This document shows positions 21,010 to 29,471 of a DNA stretch of 46,093 nt, piece by piece. Each line of letters begins with the position of its first letter. The first letter of the stretch is position 1. The translations under genes were made by a program, and so were the position numbers. The notes under the pieces are model-generated. The model had not been told where the DNA came from. It searched no databases and saw only the letters and a program-made list of their open reading frames with translations. The DNA is taken from assembly GCA_039932715.1 (NCBI GenBank), contig JBDTPN010000026.1, positions 1 to 46,093 on the forward strand, read 5' to 3'. This stretch comes from ZC4RG30 sp039932715. Its GTDB lineage: Bacteria; Pseudomonadota; Gammaproteobacteria; Steroidobacterales; Steroidobacteraceae.

Positions 21010-21510
21010 ATGGCAGTCCTCCCCGACGTGCTCGCGGAAAACCTTGATGTGGTTTTCTGCGGCACGGCGCCGGGAGCGTATTCAGCGCAGGTGGGTGCGT
21101 ACTACGCCAAGCCTGGAAACCGGTTTTGGCCGACGCTACATCAGGTTGGTCTCACTCCTGCCCGCCTTGCGCCTCAACAATATCGCCAAGTCCTGAATTG
21201 GAATCTGGGTCTTACTGACCTGGCCAAGAGCACGTCAGGACAGGACGCCATCCTCAAGAAGACTGATTTCGAACCGCGGGCCCTGCGCAGGATCGTCACG
21301 CGGTTTCACCCGCGTATTATCGCGTTCACCAGCAAACGTGCCGCGATGGAGTATTTTGGGTACGACGTCGACTATGGGTTGCAGGCATCGGGGATCGGGG
21401 ACACAAGGCTGTTCGTCCTGACGTCACCTTCCGGATTGGCAACGCGCTATTGGCAGAACGCAAGACACTGGCGAGACCTGGCCGCACAGGTCAGGACATT
21501 CAAGGAATAG
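21010..21510 (+). CDS. Mismatch-specific DNA glycosylase (Mug/TDG-like)
   Basis: A 166-residue uracil-DNA-glycosylase-fold protein. The first motif reads VVFCGTAPGAYSAQVGAYYA and continues KPGNRFWPTLHQVGL. The late motif is LTSPSGLATRYW. Classical Mug/TDG enzymes carry G-I-N-P-G with a catalytic Asn. Here the place is GTAPG, so the Asn is absent, a pattern seen in a distinct branch annotated as mismatch-specific glycosylase. It would remove U or T from G mismatches, or another damaged base. A lipoprotein gene starts 5 bases after the stop. Confidence 0.85.
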   Translation: MAVLPDVLAENLDVVFCGTAPGAYSAQVGAYYAKPGNRFWPTLHQVGLTPARLAPQQYRQVLNWNLGLTDLAKSTSGQDAILKKTDFEPRALRRIVTRFHPRIIAFTSKRAAMEYFGYDVDYGLQASGIGDTRLFVLTSPSGLATRYWQNARHWRDLAAQVRTFKE

Positions 21511-21515
21511 ACCGA

Positions 21516-21869
21516 ATGCGATACATAGCATCCGCTGTGCTTCTTGCGTTTGCAGTATGCGGATGCGCCAAGCACACCCCTGAGCACGCACAACCGGTTG
21601 CTGCCGACAAATGGCTGGGGCAGTGGAACGGGCCAGAAGGTACGTTCCTGCGCCTTGAAGGTGGCGAGGGAAAATACACAGTCACCATCCAGAATCTTGA
21701 CGGCCCCCGAAGCTTTGAGGGAAGCGCCGTTGATGGGCAAGTCGAGTTTGAGCGAGATGGCGTGAAGGAAGTCATCCACGCAACGGATGGCCCGGCCACC
21801 GGCATGAAGTGGCTGGCCGACAAATCCAACTGCCTGACCATACGTACGGGCGAAGGCTACTGTCGATGA
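21516..21869 (+). CDS. Predicted lipoprotein
   Basis: A 117-residue protein. ATG 21,516 gives MRYIASAVLLAFAVCGCAKH, with a lipobox ending in Cys near residue 16-18. The mature part (DKWLGQWNGPEGTFLRLEGG; EGKYTVTIQNLDGPRSFEGS; VEFERDGVKEVIHATDG) is beta-rich, like small calycin or META-like domains. No family is recognised. The stop TGA overlaps the ATG of the GFA gene (ATGA). Confidence 0.65.
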   Translation: MRYIASAVLLAFAVCGCAKHTPEHAQPVAADKWLGQWNGPEGTFLRLEGGEGKYTVTIQNLDGPRSFEGSAVDGQVEFERDGVKEVIHATDGPATGMKWLADKSNCLTIRTGEGYCR

Positions 21870-22276
21870 GCAGCCCCACTCATGTCGGCGGATGCTTCTG
21901 CGGTGCCGTGAGGTACGCAGCACAAGACCCCAGCTTCCTGTGTTTCTGCTATTGCACCAGCTGTCGTCGCGCTTCCGGCGCACTGATAGTCGCGTGGGGC
22001 ACGTTCAACTATGGTGATTTCCGGATCACGCGTGGAAACCTGAGGGAGGTGGCAACCAGTCCGGGTGTCACGCGCGGACACTGCGAGCAATGCGGAACAA
22101 CACTTACGTATCGGCATCAACAAAAGGATCGTGAGATCGACTTGACGCTGGCCTCGCTCGATGACGCTGCTGAACTAAAACCGACCGTGCATATCTGGGT
22201 CGAGGACAAATTGCCCTGGTTAGTAATCGCGGATGGGCTGCCCCAGTATCAAAAAGGCATCAGCCGTGCGCCCTGA
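21866..22276 (+). CDS. GFA/CENP-V-type zinc protein
   Basis: A 136-residue protein of the glutathione-dependent formaldehyde-activating (GFA) family. The zinc sites are visible as THVGGCFCGAVRYAA (Cys10, Cys12), FCYCTSCRRASGA (Cys28, Cys30, Cys33) and GHCEQCGTTLTYR. In Paracoccus the prototype speeds S-hydroxymethylglutathione formation, but most members have unproven roles. It overlaps the upstream lipoprotein gene by 4 bases and the HD-domain gene by 11, indicating one operon. Confidence 0.88.
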   Translation: MSSPTHVGGCFCGAVRYAAQDPSFLCFCYCTSCRRASGALIVAWGTFNYGDFRITRGNLREVATSPGVTRGHCEQCGTTLTYRHQQKDREIDLTLASLDDAAELKPTVHIWVEDKLPWLVIADGLPQYQKGISRAP

Positions 22277-22853
22277 CAACATCCCAGTGCTTGCGGCATT
22301 CCTCATCGATGTGGAGCGCCTCAAGCTGGTACTGCGCAAGGCCTACGTCAGCGACCAGCCTAGACGCGAGAACTCCGCGGAACATAGCTGGCACCTGGCC
22401 CTTGGCTTGCTGACCGTTGCGCATGAGCTTCATCTGGACATTGATATCCACAAAGCGCTGGTGATGGCGCTGATTCACGACGTGTGCGAAATCGACGGTG
22501 GTGACACGCATGTATATGGGCCCCAGCGCGCTGACAAGTACGAGGCCGAGCTCAGGTGCGTGCAGCGATTGGAGTCGTATGGCCTGGCATTTGGCGTGGC
22601 GCTGCGCGAGCTGTGGCTGGAATATGAGGCGCAGATCAGCGTCGAAAGCCGTTGGGTCAGGGTTCTGGACAGGCTGATGCCCTTCCTGGTCAAGATCGCC
22701 AGTGAAGGCAGAAACTGGAAGGAGCAGTCGATCTGCCGTTCGCAGCTGTTGCAGGTCAATCAACCTGTGCAGCAGTATGCGCCAGAGTTACATGCATGGA
22801 TGGTCGAGCAGATGGGACTTTTCGTTAACAAAGGATGGCTAAGAGATGCCTAG
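22266..22853 (+). CDS. HD-domain hydrolase (YfbR-like)
   Basis: A 195-residue metal-dependent phosphohydrolase. GTG 22,266 fits the family's usual short N-terminus. The motif RRENSAEHSWHLALGLL supplies the first His, ALIHDVCEIDGGDTHVYGP the His-Asp pair, and the central helix ends VRVLDRLMPFLVKIASEG with a conserved Asp. Relatives include 5'-nucleotidase YfbR and other HD_3 enzymes acting on nucleotides. The nucleotide or other substrate is not determined. The open frame extends to ATG 22,233, which is less likely. Confidence 0.85.
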   Translation: MRPDNIPVLAAFLIDVERLKLVLRKAYVSDQPRRENSAEHSWHLALGLLTVAHELHLDIDIHKALVMALIHDVCEIDGGDTHVYGPQRADKYEAELRCVQRLESYGLAFGVALRELWLEYEAQISVESRWVRVLDRLMPFLVKIASEGRNWKEQSICRSQLLQVNQPVQQYAPELHAWMVEQMGLFVNKGWLRDA

Positions 22854-22887
22854 CACAGTCCAATTTGGTAGAAGCTGACATTCCCGG

Positions 22888-23352
22888 ATGAAACCTAAAC
22901 TGTTCCGGAGTGCGCCGCGGGCCATGGCGTTAGCCATGTTGGCCGGATGCAAGCCCGCTGCAACCCCCGCGCATCATGAACAGCTGGTTGCCGAGGTCAC
23001 CGCGGCGGAGATCGCCTTCGCGAAAACCATGGCCGATCGTGACTACACGGGGTTCCTGACTTACGTCGCGGAGGACGCTGTTTTCATCGGCAGCAAGAAC
23101 GCGCTGCGTGGTCGCGCCGCAGTTGGGGAAGCTTGGAAAAATCTATATATCGGACCCGCGCCATTCTCGTGGAAACCGGAGCTGGTTGAAGTGAATGGCG
23201 CGGGCACGCTGGCCCTGTCGACAGGGCCAGTCGCCATGCCCGATGGCAGGGTGCTGTCGCGTTATCAATCCACATGGCGTCGCGACACGGATGGTCACTG
23301 GCGCGTTGTGTTCGACAACGGCTACGATGTCTGCGCGTGCGCCAACCCATGA
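22888..23352 (+). CDS. DUF4440 lipoprotein (NTF2 fold)
   Basis: A 154-residue protein. The start MKPKLFRSAPRAMALAMLAG ends in lipobox LAGC. The NTF2-like domain follows: VTAAEIAFAKTMADRDYTGF, LTYVAEDAVFIGSKNALRGR, VGEAWKNLYIGPAPFSWKPE, and the final strands SRYQSTWRRDTDGHWRVVFD. It is one of four NTF2-like proteins in the window and one of two with a lipidation signal. It probably binds a small ligand on the periplasmic side. Confidence 0.85.
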   Translation: MKPKLFRSAPRAMALAMLAGCKPAATPAHHEQLVAEVTAAEIAFAKTMADRDYTGFLTYVAEDAVFIGSKNALRGRAAVGEAWKNLYIGPAPFSWKPELVEVNGAGTLALSTGPVAMPDGRVLSRYQSTWRRDTDGHWRVVFDNGYDVCACANP

Positions 23353-23362
23353 TGGAGCGAAT

Positions 23363-24144
23363 GTGATCTGGGAAATGAACGAATATCTTCTCCTGGTCAT
23401 ACTGGTCGCGATCTACTGGGGAGCCACCGAGCTGGGCTTTCGCCTGGCACGATGGCGTGGCGCGACTGTTGACGAGGCCGGCAAGTCACATGTGAGTTCG
23501 CTGCAGGGTGCGTTGCTGGGCTTGCTGGCGCTGCTGTTGGGCTTTTCCTTCTCCATGGCCATATCGCGGTATGACACGCGAAGGTCACTGGTGCTGGAAG
23601 AGGCCAATGCCATTGGCACCACCTATCTGCGGGCCGGTTTCCTGCCATCGGAGCAGGGAAACGAGGCCAGGCGACTGCTGCCGCCTATGTTGATTCGCGT
23701 CTCGTGTTCGTGAACCAGGACGTCGGTGCCGTTCAGGTGGAGCAGATTTACAAGTCAGCTGGCAAAATGCATGACCGACTCTGGTCAATTGCCACTGCGG
23801 CGACGGCCCAGGACCAACGGTCAGTGGCGACGGGCCTGTTTGTCGCCTCTCTCAATGATGTCATTGACCTCAATGAGTCACGCCGTGCGGCAGCCACCAA
23901 TCACGTGCCAGAGGCGATAGTGGGCTTGCTGGTGCTGATCTCGTGCGGGGCGTTGGGATTCAGCGGCTATGGTTGCGGGCTGACCGGCCACCGACGCTCG
24001 CTATCGACGATTACCTTCATTGTCCTGAGCGCCATGGTGTTGCTCCTTATCCTTGACGTGGACCGGCCGCGCCGCGGCCTGATCCTGGTCAAGCAGGACG
24101 CGATGATCCGGCTGCAGGCCTCGCTGGCCAAGGACATTCCGTAA
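23363..24144 (+). pseudogene. DUF4239 (bestrophin-like) membrane protein gene with a frameshift
   Basis: The first frame (GTG 23,363 after GGAG) encodes two spans (EYLLLVILVAIYWGATELGF and SLQGALLGLLALLLGFSFSM) and the signature ISRYDTRRSLVLEEANAIGT followed by TYLRAGFLP. Near 23,685-23,692 the frame is lost. The expected continuation (YVDSRLVFVNQ, then a cytosolic helix, two more spans and the end RPRRGLILVKQDAMIRLQAS) is in the +1 frame up to 24,144. One missing base explains the break. It is either a real mutation or an assembly error, because both halves show no other decay. Confidence 0.8.
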
Positions 24145-24218
24145 CGCTGGCGTGTCCGCTAGGTGTCGGGAGTATCATCAGTAGGCAGGGCCCGTCGAAT
24201 AAAAAAGGGGAAATGACA

Positions 24219-24779
24219 ATGGACATGGCTATTCACCCGCTGGCTTCGATACTTTCCGCAAGCTGGTGGGTGCTGCTGCTGCGTGGCCTGGTAGCCATCG
24301 CGTTCGGCGTGCTCACCTGGGTACAGCCGGGCCTCTCACTTGCTGCACTGGTGCTGCTGTTTGGCGTGTACGCCTTTGCCGATGGGGTGCTGGGAGTGTG
24401 GACGGCGATCTCCGGCCGCAAGGACAACCCTCACTGGTGGGTGCTGCTGTTATGGGGCCTGGTGAGTGCCGCCGTCGGCGTCTTCGCCTTCGTGGCACCT
24501 GACATGATGATGATCGCATTGATCTACTACATTGCCATCTGGGCGGTCATCGTGGGCGTGCTGCAGATTATCGCGGCCATACGCTTGCGCGCCGAGATTA
24601 AGGGCGAGTGGCTGCTGGGTCTGGCTGGCCTCGCATCAGTGGTATTTGGAGTGGTGCTGTTCGCGCGTCCCGGAGCGGGTGTGCTGACGTTGCTGTGGTT
24701 GATTGCGCTCTATGCAGTGCTGTCGGGCATCCTGCTGGTGAGCCTCGCGTTGAGGATGCGCAGTCTGCGCGGGGGATGA
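24219..24779 (+). CDS. HdeD/DUF308 membrane protein
   Basis: A 186-residue inner-membrane protein with six spans arranged as three repeated hairpins. Each half of the repeat begins with WWVLLLRGLVAIAFGVLTW or WWVLLLWGLVSAAVGVFAF, and the third with GEWLLGLAGLASVVFGVVLF, a clear internal triplication. HdeD proteins help some bacteria survive acid at high density. AAGGGG (24,205-24,210) favours ATG 24,219. ATG 24,213 would be too close. Ends 4 bases before the start of the following operon. Confidence 0.88.
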   Translation: MDMAIHPLASILSASWWVLLLRGLVAIAFGVLTWVQPGLSLAALVLLFGVYAFADGVLGVWTAISGRKDNPHWWVLLLWGLVSAAVGVFAFVAPDMMMIALIYYIAIWAVIVGVLQIIAAIRLRAEIKGEWLLGLAGLASVVFGVVLFARPGAGVLTLLWLIALYAVLSGILLVSLALRMRSLRGG

Positions 24780-24783
24780 ACTG

Positions 24784-26595
24784 ATGAACGCCAAGACATT
24801 TCCGCTGCCCAGTTCCATCAAGGTCGTTGCCGGTACCGAGGCTGCGCAGGCGGCCTTTCCGTACTACATGCAGTTCGCCAAGGATGATGACCAGCGGTTC
24901 TGGTTCTACAACTCCATGCATTTCCCAGAGCCCATGTGCGCCTTCGATTCGGTGACCGGCGAGGCAGCTTATTGCGCGCTGGGTGCAGCCAACACGCGCG
25001 TGCATTGCCTGCCCACCACCAAAGGCATCGACGAACGCATCATCAACGGCCGCGTCTACATCGGCGGCATCGGCGTCACCGATCCGGAGGAGATCAAGCA
25101 GCGCACTGAAGAGTTCATGCAACGAGCGTTCTATTACTACGAGAACTGGGAACGCCTTTACGACCAGTGGAAAGACAAGATGCGCGCGTTGATCGAGGAC
25201 GCGCAGCAGCTGCCCAAACTCTCGCTGCCTGAATTCGAGCCGCTGGAGCATGTGCGGGCGGGTCGGGGCATTGCATCCAACCACTATCTGCTCGACACCT
25301 ACCAGAAGACGCTGGAAGGCTATTTCCGGATGTGGCATCACCACTTCGAGTTCCTGCTGCTGGGATATGGCGCGTACCTGACATTCTTCGGCTTCTGCAA
25401 GAAGGCGTTTCCGGAAATCAGCGACCAGACCATCGCACGCATGGTGGCGGGCATGGAGGCGGAGATCTTCCGCCCCGACGATGAACTGCGGCGCCTGGCC
25501 CGCTGCGCAGTGCAGCTGGGTGTGACTGCGCCGTTCAAAGATGGCGTGGGCGTGGAGCAGGTGCTGCAGTCCCTGCGCGAGCTGGGGCCGAAAGGCGGGC
25601 AGTGGCTGCAGGAACTGGAAACCTCGCGTCACCCCTGGTTTAACGTCAACGTGGGCGACGGCTTCTATCATTACCATCGCTCATGGAATGATGACCTTTC
25701 GATGCCGTTCGCGGCGCTGCCCAACTATATCCGCCAGGTGCAGGCCGGGAACAACATAGACCGGCCGGTGGCGCAGCTGATTGCCGAGCGCACGCAGCTG
25801 ATTGCGGATTACCGCGATCTGCTCAACACCGATGAGGAACGGGCCGCATTCGACCAGATGATTGGGCTGGCGCATCGCGTGTTCCCGTACGTGGAAGGGC
25901 ACAAGTTCTACTGCGAGCACTGGTACACCAACCTGTTCTTCAACAAGATCCGCGAGTTCGGTGCCCTGCTGGCACAGCACGGCTTTTTCGCCCGCGAAGA
26001 TGATGTGTTCCACCTCACCCACTATGAGCTGGAATCCGCCATCGTTGATCTGATGCAGTCCTGGTCGGCCGGTTCGCCGCCGCGCGGACCGCAGCATTGG
26101 CCGGCGATTGTCGCGACGCGACGCGCTGCCATTGCAGTGTGGGCAAAAAATGACACGCCGCCAGCGCTGGGGCCGGTGCCGGAAATCATTGACGATCCGG
26201 CCATCGTGATGCTGTGGGGAATTACCCGCGAAAGCCTCGATGCCTGGCTCACGGCAGGCACGGACGTGGATTCAAAAGTGCTCAAGGGTTTCGCGGCATC
26301 ACGAGGCGTAGTCGAAGGCACCGCGCGCATCGTCAAGTCCGTGGACGAGATCTCGCGCCTGATGGACGGGGACATCCTGGTATGCCAGGTCACAAATCCC
26401 ACGTGGTCACCGATCTTCAGCAAGATCTCCGCCGCGGTGTCGGACATTGGCGGTTCGATGAGCCACGCGGCCATCGTGGCGCGCGAGTATGGCCTGCCTG
26501 CGGTGGTCGGCACCGGAACCGCGACCCGTCGCATCAAGGATGGTCAGCGCGTCCGCGTTGATGGCGGGCTGGGCACCGTGACCATCCTCGACTGA
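24784..26595 (+). CDS. PEP-synthase-like His-domain subunit (phenylphosphate synthase alpha-type)
   Basis: A 603-residue protein. The last 100 residues are a PEP-utiliser swivelling domain: SRGVVEGTARIVKSVDEISR, ILVCQVTNPTWSPIFSKISA, then the phosphohistidine motif GGSMSHAAIVAREYGLPAVV with His561. Residues 1-490 are a large mostly helical region with no PEP/pyruvate TIM barrel. Phenylphosphate synthase subunit 1 of Thauera has the same size, layout and His position region. The protein should accept a phosphoryl group from the next subunit and pass it to an unknown hydroxylated or enolisable substrate. It is the first gene of the operon, with 11 bases to the next. Confidence 0.8.
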   Translation: MNAKTFPLPSSIKVVAGTEAAQAAFPYYMQFAKDDDQRFWFYNSMHFPEPMCAFDSVTGEAAYCALGAANTRVHCLPTTKGIDERIINGRVYIGGIGVTDPEEIKQRTEEFMQRAFYYYENWERLYDQWKDKMRALIEDAQQLPKLSLPEFEPLEHVRAGRGIASNHYLLDTYQKTLEGYFRMWHHHFEFLLLGYGAYLTFFGFCKKAFPEISDQTIARMVAGMEAEIFRPDDELRRLARCAVQLGVTAPFKDGVGVEQVLQSLRELGPKGGQWLQELETSRHPWFNVNVGDGFYHYHRSWNDDLSMPFAALPNYIRQVQAGNNIDRPVAQLIAERTQLIADYRDLLNTDEERAAFDQMIGLAHRVFPYVEGHKFYCEHWYTNLFFNKIREFGALLAQHGFFAREDDVFHLTHYELESAIVDLMQSWSAGSPPRGPQHWPAIVATRRAAIAVWAKNDTPPALGPVPEIIDDPAIVMLWGITRESLDAWLTAGTDVDSKVLKGFAASRGVVEGTARIVKSVDEISRLMDGDILVCQVTNPTWSPIFSKISAAVSDIGGSMSHAAIVAREYGLPAVVGTGTATRRIKDGQRVRVDGGLGTVTILD

Positions 26596-26606
26596 GACGC
26601 GACTTC

Positions 26607-27644
26607 ATGGCATCGACCGAACTGATCGGCTGGTTTGCCGATATCGGACTGGCGGACCGTCCCACTGTGGGCGGCAAGGGTGGTTCGCTGGGCGAGCTGA
26701 CGCGCGCGTCCATCCAGGTGCCCGCGGGATTCGTGGTGCGCACGAAGTCTTTCGAGCGCTGCATCAGCGAACTCGAAAAGCAGGGGCCTGTGGCTGCTGT
26801 GGTTGAATCGCTACCCGTCCATGATCTCGAGGGCACCGCGCATGCGGCTCGCGAGCTGCGCAAGCGTGTTGAGGCGGCTGCGCTGCCTCTGGATGTGCGC
26901 GAAGCCATTCTCGACGCGACCGCGCAACTGGGCCTGGGGCCAGTGGCCGTGCGTTCCTCCGCGACCACCGAAGATTCAGCGGATGCCAGTTTTGCGGGAC
27001 TGCAGGACACCTATTTGTGGGTCATCGGCACCGAGGCTGTGCTGGCCGCGGTGCAGCGCTGCTGGGCCAGCCTCTATTCGGTGGAATCCATTTCCTATCG
27101 GCGTCGCCAGCGGATTCCGGAAACAGGGGTGGCCATGGCCGTGGTGGTGCAGCGTATGGTGGATGCCCGTACCGCCGGCGTGATGTTCACGCGCAGTCCC
27201 ACCACTGGCGACCGTTCAGTGGTCGTGATCGAGGCTGCCTGGGGACTGGGATCGTCGGTGGTCAGCGGTGAGGTGACGCCCGATCGGTTCGTGCTGGGCA
27301 AGATCACCGGCGAAATCTCGGTACGCAACATCAGCGACAAGCACATCCGCCACGTGCCACTGCCAGAGGGCGGGACGCGTGAGGAAGATACGCCGGCTAC
27401 GCAGCGCAATGCGCCCTGCGTCAGCGACGATGAGCTGCAACGCTTACGCGAACTGGGACGGCGCATCGAACGCCACTACGGCCGGCCGCAAGACATAGAG
27501 TGGGCCATCGATCAGGACGGCCAGGCGCAGATATTGCAGAGTCGACCCGAGACAGTCTGGTCGTCCAGTGAAGCCACGCCCGTGGCGGGCGCAAAGGACA
27601 ATCCGTTGCATCATGTAATGAGCGTGTTTGGGGGCAAGCGGTGA
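26607..27644 (+). CDS. PEP-synthase-like ATP-binding subunit (phenylphosphate synthase beta-type)
   Basis: A 345-residue PPDK_N/ATP-grasp-like domain standing alone. Hallmarks are TVGGKGGSLGELTRASIQVP at 21-40, GPVAVRSSATTEDSADASFA near 110, GVMFTRSPTTGDRSVVVIEA, AWGLGSSVVSGEVTPDRFVL, and the closing DIEWAIDQDGQAQILQSRPE. In PEP synthase this part binds ATP and phosphorylates the swivelling His. Here the two parts are separate proteins, as in phenylphosphate synthase, whose second subunit is near 40 kDa. No CBS-domain third subunit is present. The stop overlaps the GTG start of the biotin carrier gene by 4 bases. Confidence 0.88.
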   Translation: MASTELIGWFADIGLADRPTVGGKGGSLGELTRASIQVPAGFVVRTKSFERCISELEKQGPVAAVVESLPVHDLEGTAHAARELRKRVEAAALPLDVREAILDATAQLGLGPVAVRSSATTEDSADASFAGLQDTYLWVIGTEAVLAAVQRCWASLYSVESISYRRRQRIPETGVAMAVVVQRMVDARTAGVMFTRSPTTGDRSVVVIEAAWGLGSSVVSGEVTPDRFVLGKITGEISVRNISDKHIRHVPLPEGGTREEDTPATQRNAPCVSDDELQRLRELGRRIERHYGRPQDIEWAIDQDGQAQILQSRPETVWSSSEATPVAGAKDNPLHHVMSVFGGKR

Positions 27645-28102
27645 GTCTCACGGCCAAAGACGTGGCCGAGATCCTCAAGTTGCTCGAGGACTCACGATTC
27701 AACGAGCTCACGCTGGAAATGAACGGCGTGAAAATCGAGTTGCGTCGCGGCGCAATTGAGGCAGGGGACATCAGGGAAACGCGTGGGGTAGCGAAGCCGC
27801 CCCGCAATGCCGTGCCGGCATCTATCTCGCAGCCCACGCCGACCATATCGCCGCCTCCGGGTGCAGTGGCTGTGCCAGCACCACTTCTGGGCATCTACTA
27901 CCGCGCACCCAAGCCGGGCGAGCCGTCCTTCGTGGAGGTCGGTGACCAGGTCACGCCAGAAACCATTGTGGGAATCATCGAGGTGATGAAGCTGATGAAC
28001 ACCGTGCGCGCGGGCGTCAGCGGTGAAGTGCTGCGGATCGATAGCCGCAACGGTGAGCTGGTTGAATTTGGCCAGACCATACTCTTTGTCAAACCCCGCT
28101 GA
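27641..28102 (+). CDS. Biotin carboxyl carrier protein
   Basis: A 153-residue biotin carrier. The C-terminal lipoyl/biotinyl domain has PEPSFVEVGDQV-like spacing (actual KPGEPSFVEVGDQVTPETIV) and the biotinylation motif IIEVMKLMNTVRAG with Lys117. It continues through VSGEVLRIDSRNGELVEFGQ. Residues 1-35 resemble the AccB N-terminal helix-strand (LKLLEDSRFNELTLEMNGVK), and a Pro/Ala linker joins both. It would shuttle carboxybiotin between the biotin carboxylase and carboxyltransferase encoded downstream. GTG start 27,641 overlaps the previous stop. Confidence 0.92.
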   Translation: MSLTAKDVAEILKLLEDSRFNELTLEMNGVKIELRRGAIEAGDIRETRGVAKPPRNAVPASISQPTPTISPPPGAVAVPAPLLGIYYRAPKPGEPSFVEVGDQVTPETIVGIIEVMKLMNTVRAGVSGEVLRIDSRNGELVEFGQTILFVKPR

Positions 28103-29471
28103 GCTCAAGCCAATTCGCAGGGTGCTGATCGCCAATCGTGGCGAGATTGCCGTGCGCATCATCCGCAGCTGCAGGGACCTCGGAATTGAAACCGTGATCG
28201 CGCATTCGGATGCGGATCGCGACTCCCTACCCACGTGTCTGGCTGGCAGGGCCATCTGTGTTGGGCCCGCGCGACCGACCGACTCCTATCTCAACATGAA
28301 TGCCATCGTGCAGGCCGCATTGGGAACGGCCTGCGACGCCATACATCCGGGCTATGGCTTTCTTTCCGAGCGGGCGCCCTTCGCCAGACTGTGCGAGGAA
28401 AATGCCGTGCGATTCATCGGACCCACTGCTGCGCAGATCGATGCAGTGGGCGACAAGCTGCGAGCGCGCGGCGAGGCCATTGCGGCGCAAGTGCCGGTGG
28501 TGCCGGGCGGTGCAGTTACGTCAGCACGCGAGGCGCAGGAGCTGGCGGCGCAGCTGGGCGTGCCGCTGCTGATCAAAGCGGTGGGAGGCGGCGGCGGCCG
28601 CGGCATGAAGCGCGTCGATCAACTGAAGGATCTTGCCGCGTCCATGGATATGGCGGCGGCGGAAGCAGGAGCTGCATTTGGTGACGCCCGCGTCTACCTC
28701 GAGCGTTATGTGGATAGCGGTCGACATGTAGAAGTGCAGGTGCTGGGTGACGGCACCGGTGCAGTGCTGCATCTGGGCGAGCGCGATTGTTCAGTGCAGC
28801 GGCGGTACCAGAAGCTGATCGAGGAAAGCCCGGCGCCTGGCTTGCACGCCAGCATGCGCGAGCGCCTGCATGAGGCGGCAGTCAGGTTCGCCACGCGGCT
28901 GCAGTATCGCGGCGCGGGCACCGTGGAGTTCCTGGTCGATATGCAGCGCGACGAATTCTACTTTCTCGAGATGAATGCGCGTATCCAGGTAGAGCACCCG
29001 GTAACCGAGATGGTGTGGGGCATAGACCTGGTGGCCGCGCAGATTGCAGTGGCCAATGGCAATGGCATCAGCAAAGGCAGCAGTGGTGGCTGGGCTGTCG
29101 AATGCCGCATCAACGCCGAAGACCCGGCACACGACTTCATGCCCAGTCCTGGAACAGTGTCGCTGGCACAGTGGCCGGCAGGGCCTGGCGTACGCGTGGA
29201 TACGTACATTGCCAGCGGCAGCCGCATATCGCCGTTCTATGATTCTCTGATGGGAAAAATTATTGTTCACGGTGACGATCGTGAGGCGGCAATCGCGGGG
29301 ATGCGTGCGGCGCTGGCTGCCACGCGCATTGTCGGCGTCAAGACCAACCTGGCATTCCAGCAAGCCGTGCTGGCGGATGCACAGTTCCAGCAGGGTGGTG
29401 TGGACACCGGATATCTGGCGCGATTCATCGAGACGCAGGCGGGCGCAGCGTGGAGGGCGGAAAGTGGCTGA
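28086..29471 (+). CDS. Biotin carboxylase subunit
   Basis: A 461-residue ATP-grasp enzyme that carboxylates biotin on the carrier, using ATP and bicarbonate. Motifs: RRVLIANRGEIAVRIIRSCR at the start, AIHPGYGFLSERAPFARLCE, the glycine loop KAVGGGGGRGMK, ERDCSVQRRYQKLIEESPAP, and MNARIQVEHPVTEMVWGIDL with catalytic residues. TTG 28,086 is the best in-frame start (17-base overlap with the carrier gene). GTG 28,122 would begin directly at VLIANRG and is possible. Length matches AccC/PycA-type subunits. Confidence 0.92.
   Translation: MSNPAELKPIRRVLIANRGEIAVRIIRSCRDLGIETVIAHSDADRDSLPTCLAGRAICVGPARPTDSYLNMNAIVQAALGTACDAIHPGYGFLSERAPFARLCEENAVRFIGPTAAQIDAVGDKLRARGEAIAAQVPVVPGGAVTSAREAQELAAQLGVPLLIKAVGGGGGRGMKRVDQLKDLAASMDMAAAEAGAAFGDARVYLERYVDSGRHVEVQVLGDGTGAVLHLGERDCSVQRRYQKLIEESPAPGLHASMRERLHEAAVRFATRLQYRGAGTVEFLVDMQRDEFYFLEMNARIQVEHPVTEMVWGIDLVAAQIAVANGNGISKGSSGGWAVECRINAEDPAHDFMPSPGTVSLAQWPAGPGVRVDTYIASGSRISPFYDSLMGKIIVHGDDREAAIAGMRAALAATRIVGVKTNLAFQQAVLADAQFQQGGVDTGYLARFIETQAGAAWRAESG

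Noticed and set aside
24598..25677. Long minus-strand open frame (359 codons) opposite HdeD and the His-domain gene
   Set aside because: Antisense shadow across the boundary of two real genes, with no start context.
24784..27644. Ordinary PEP synthase split by a frameshift
   Set aside because: The two proteins are in the reverse order of a single PEP synthase (His domain first, ATP part second), each has its own start, and the PEP/pyruvate barrel is absent. That fits a phenylphosphate-synthase-like pair instead.
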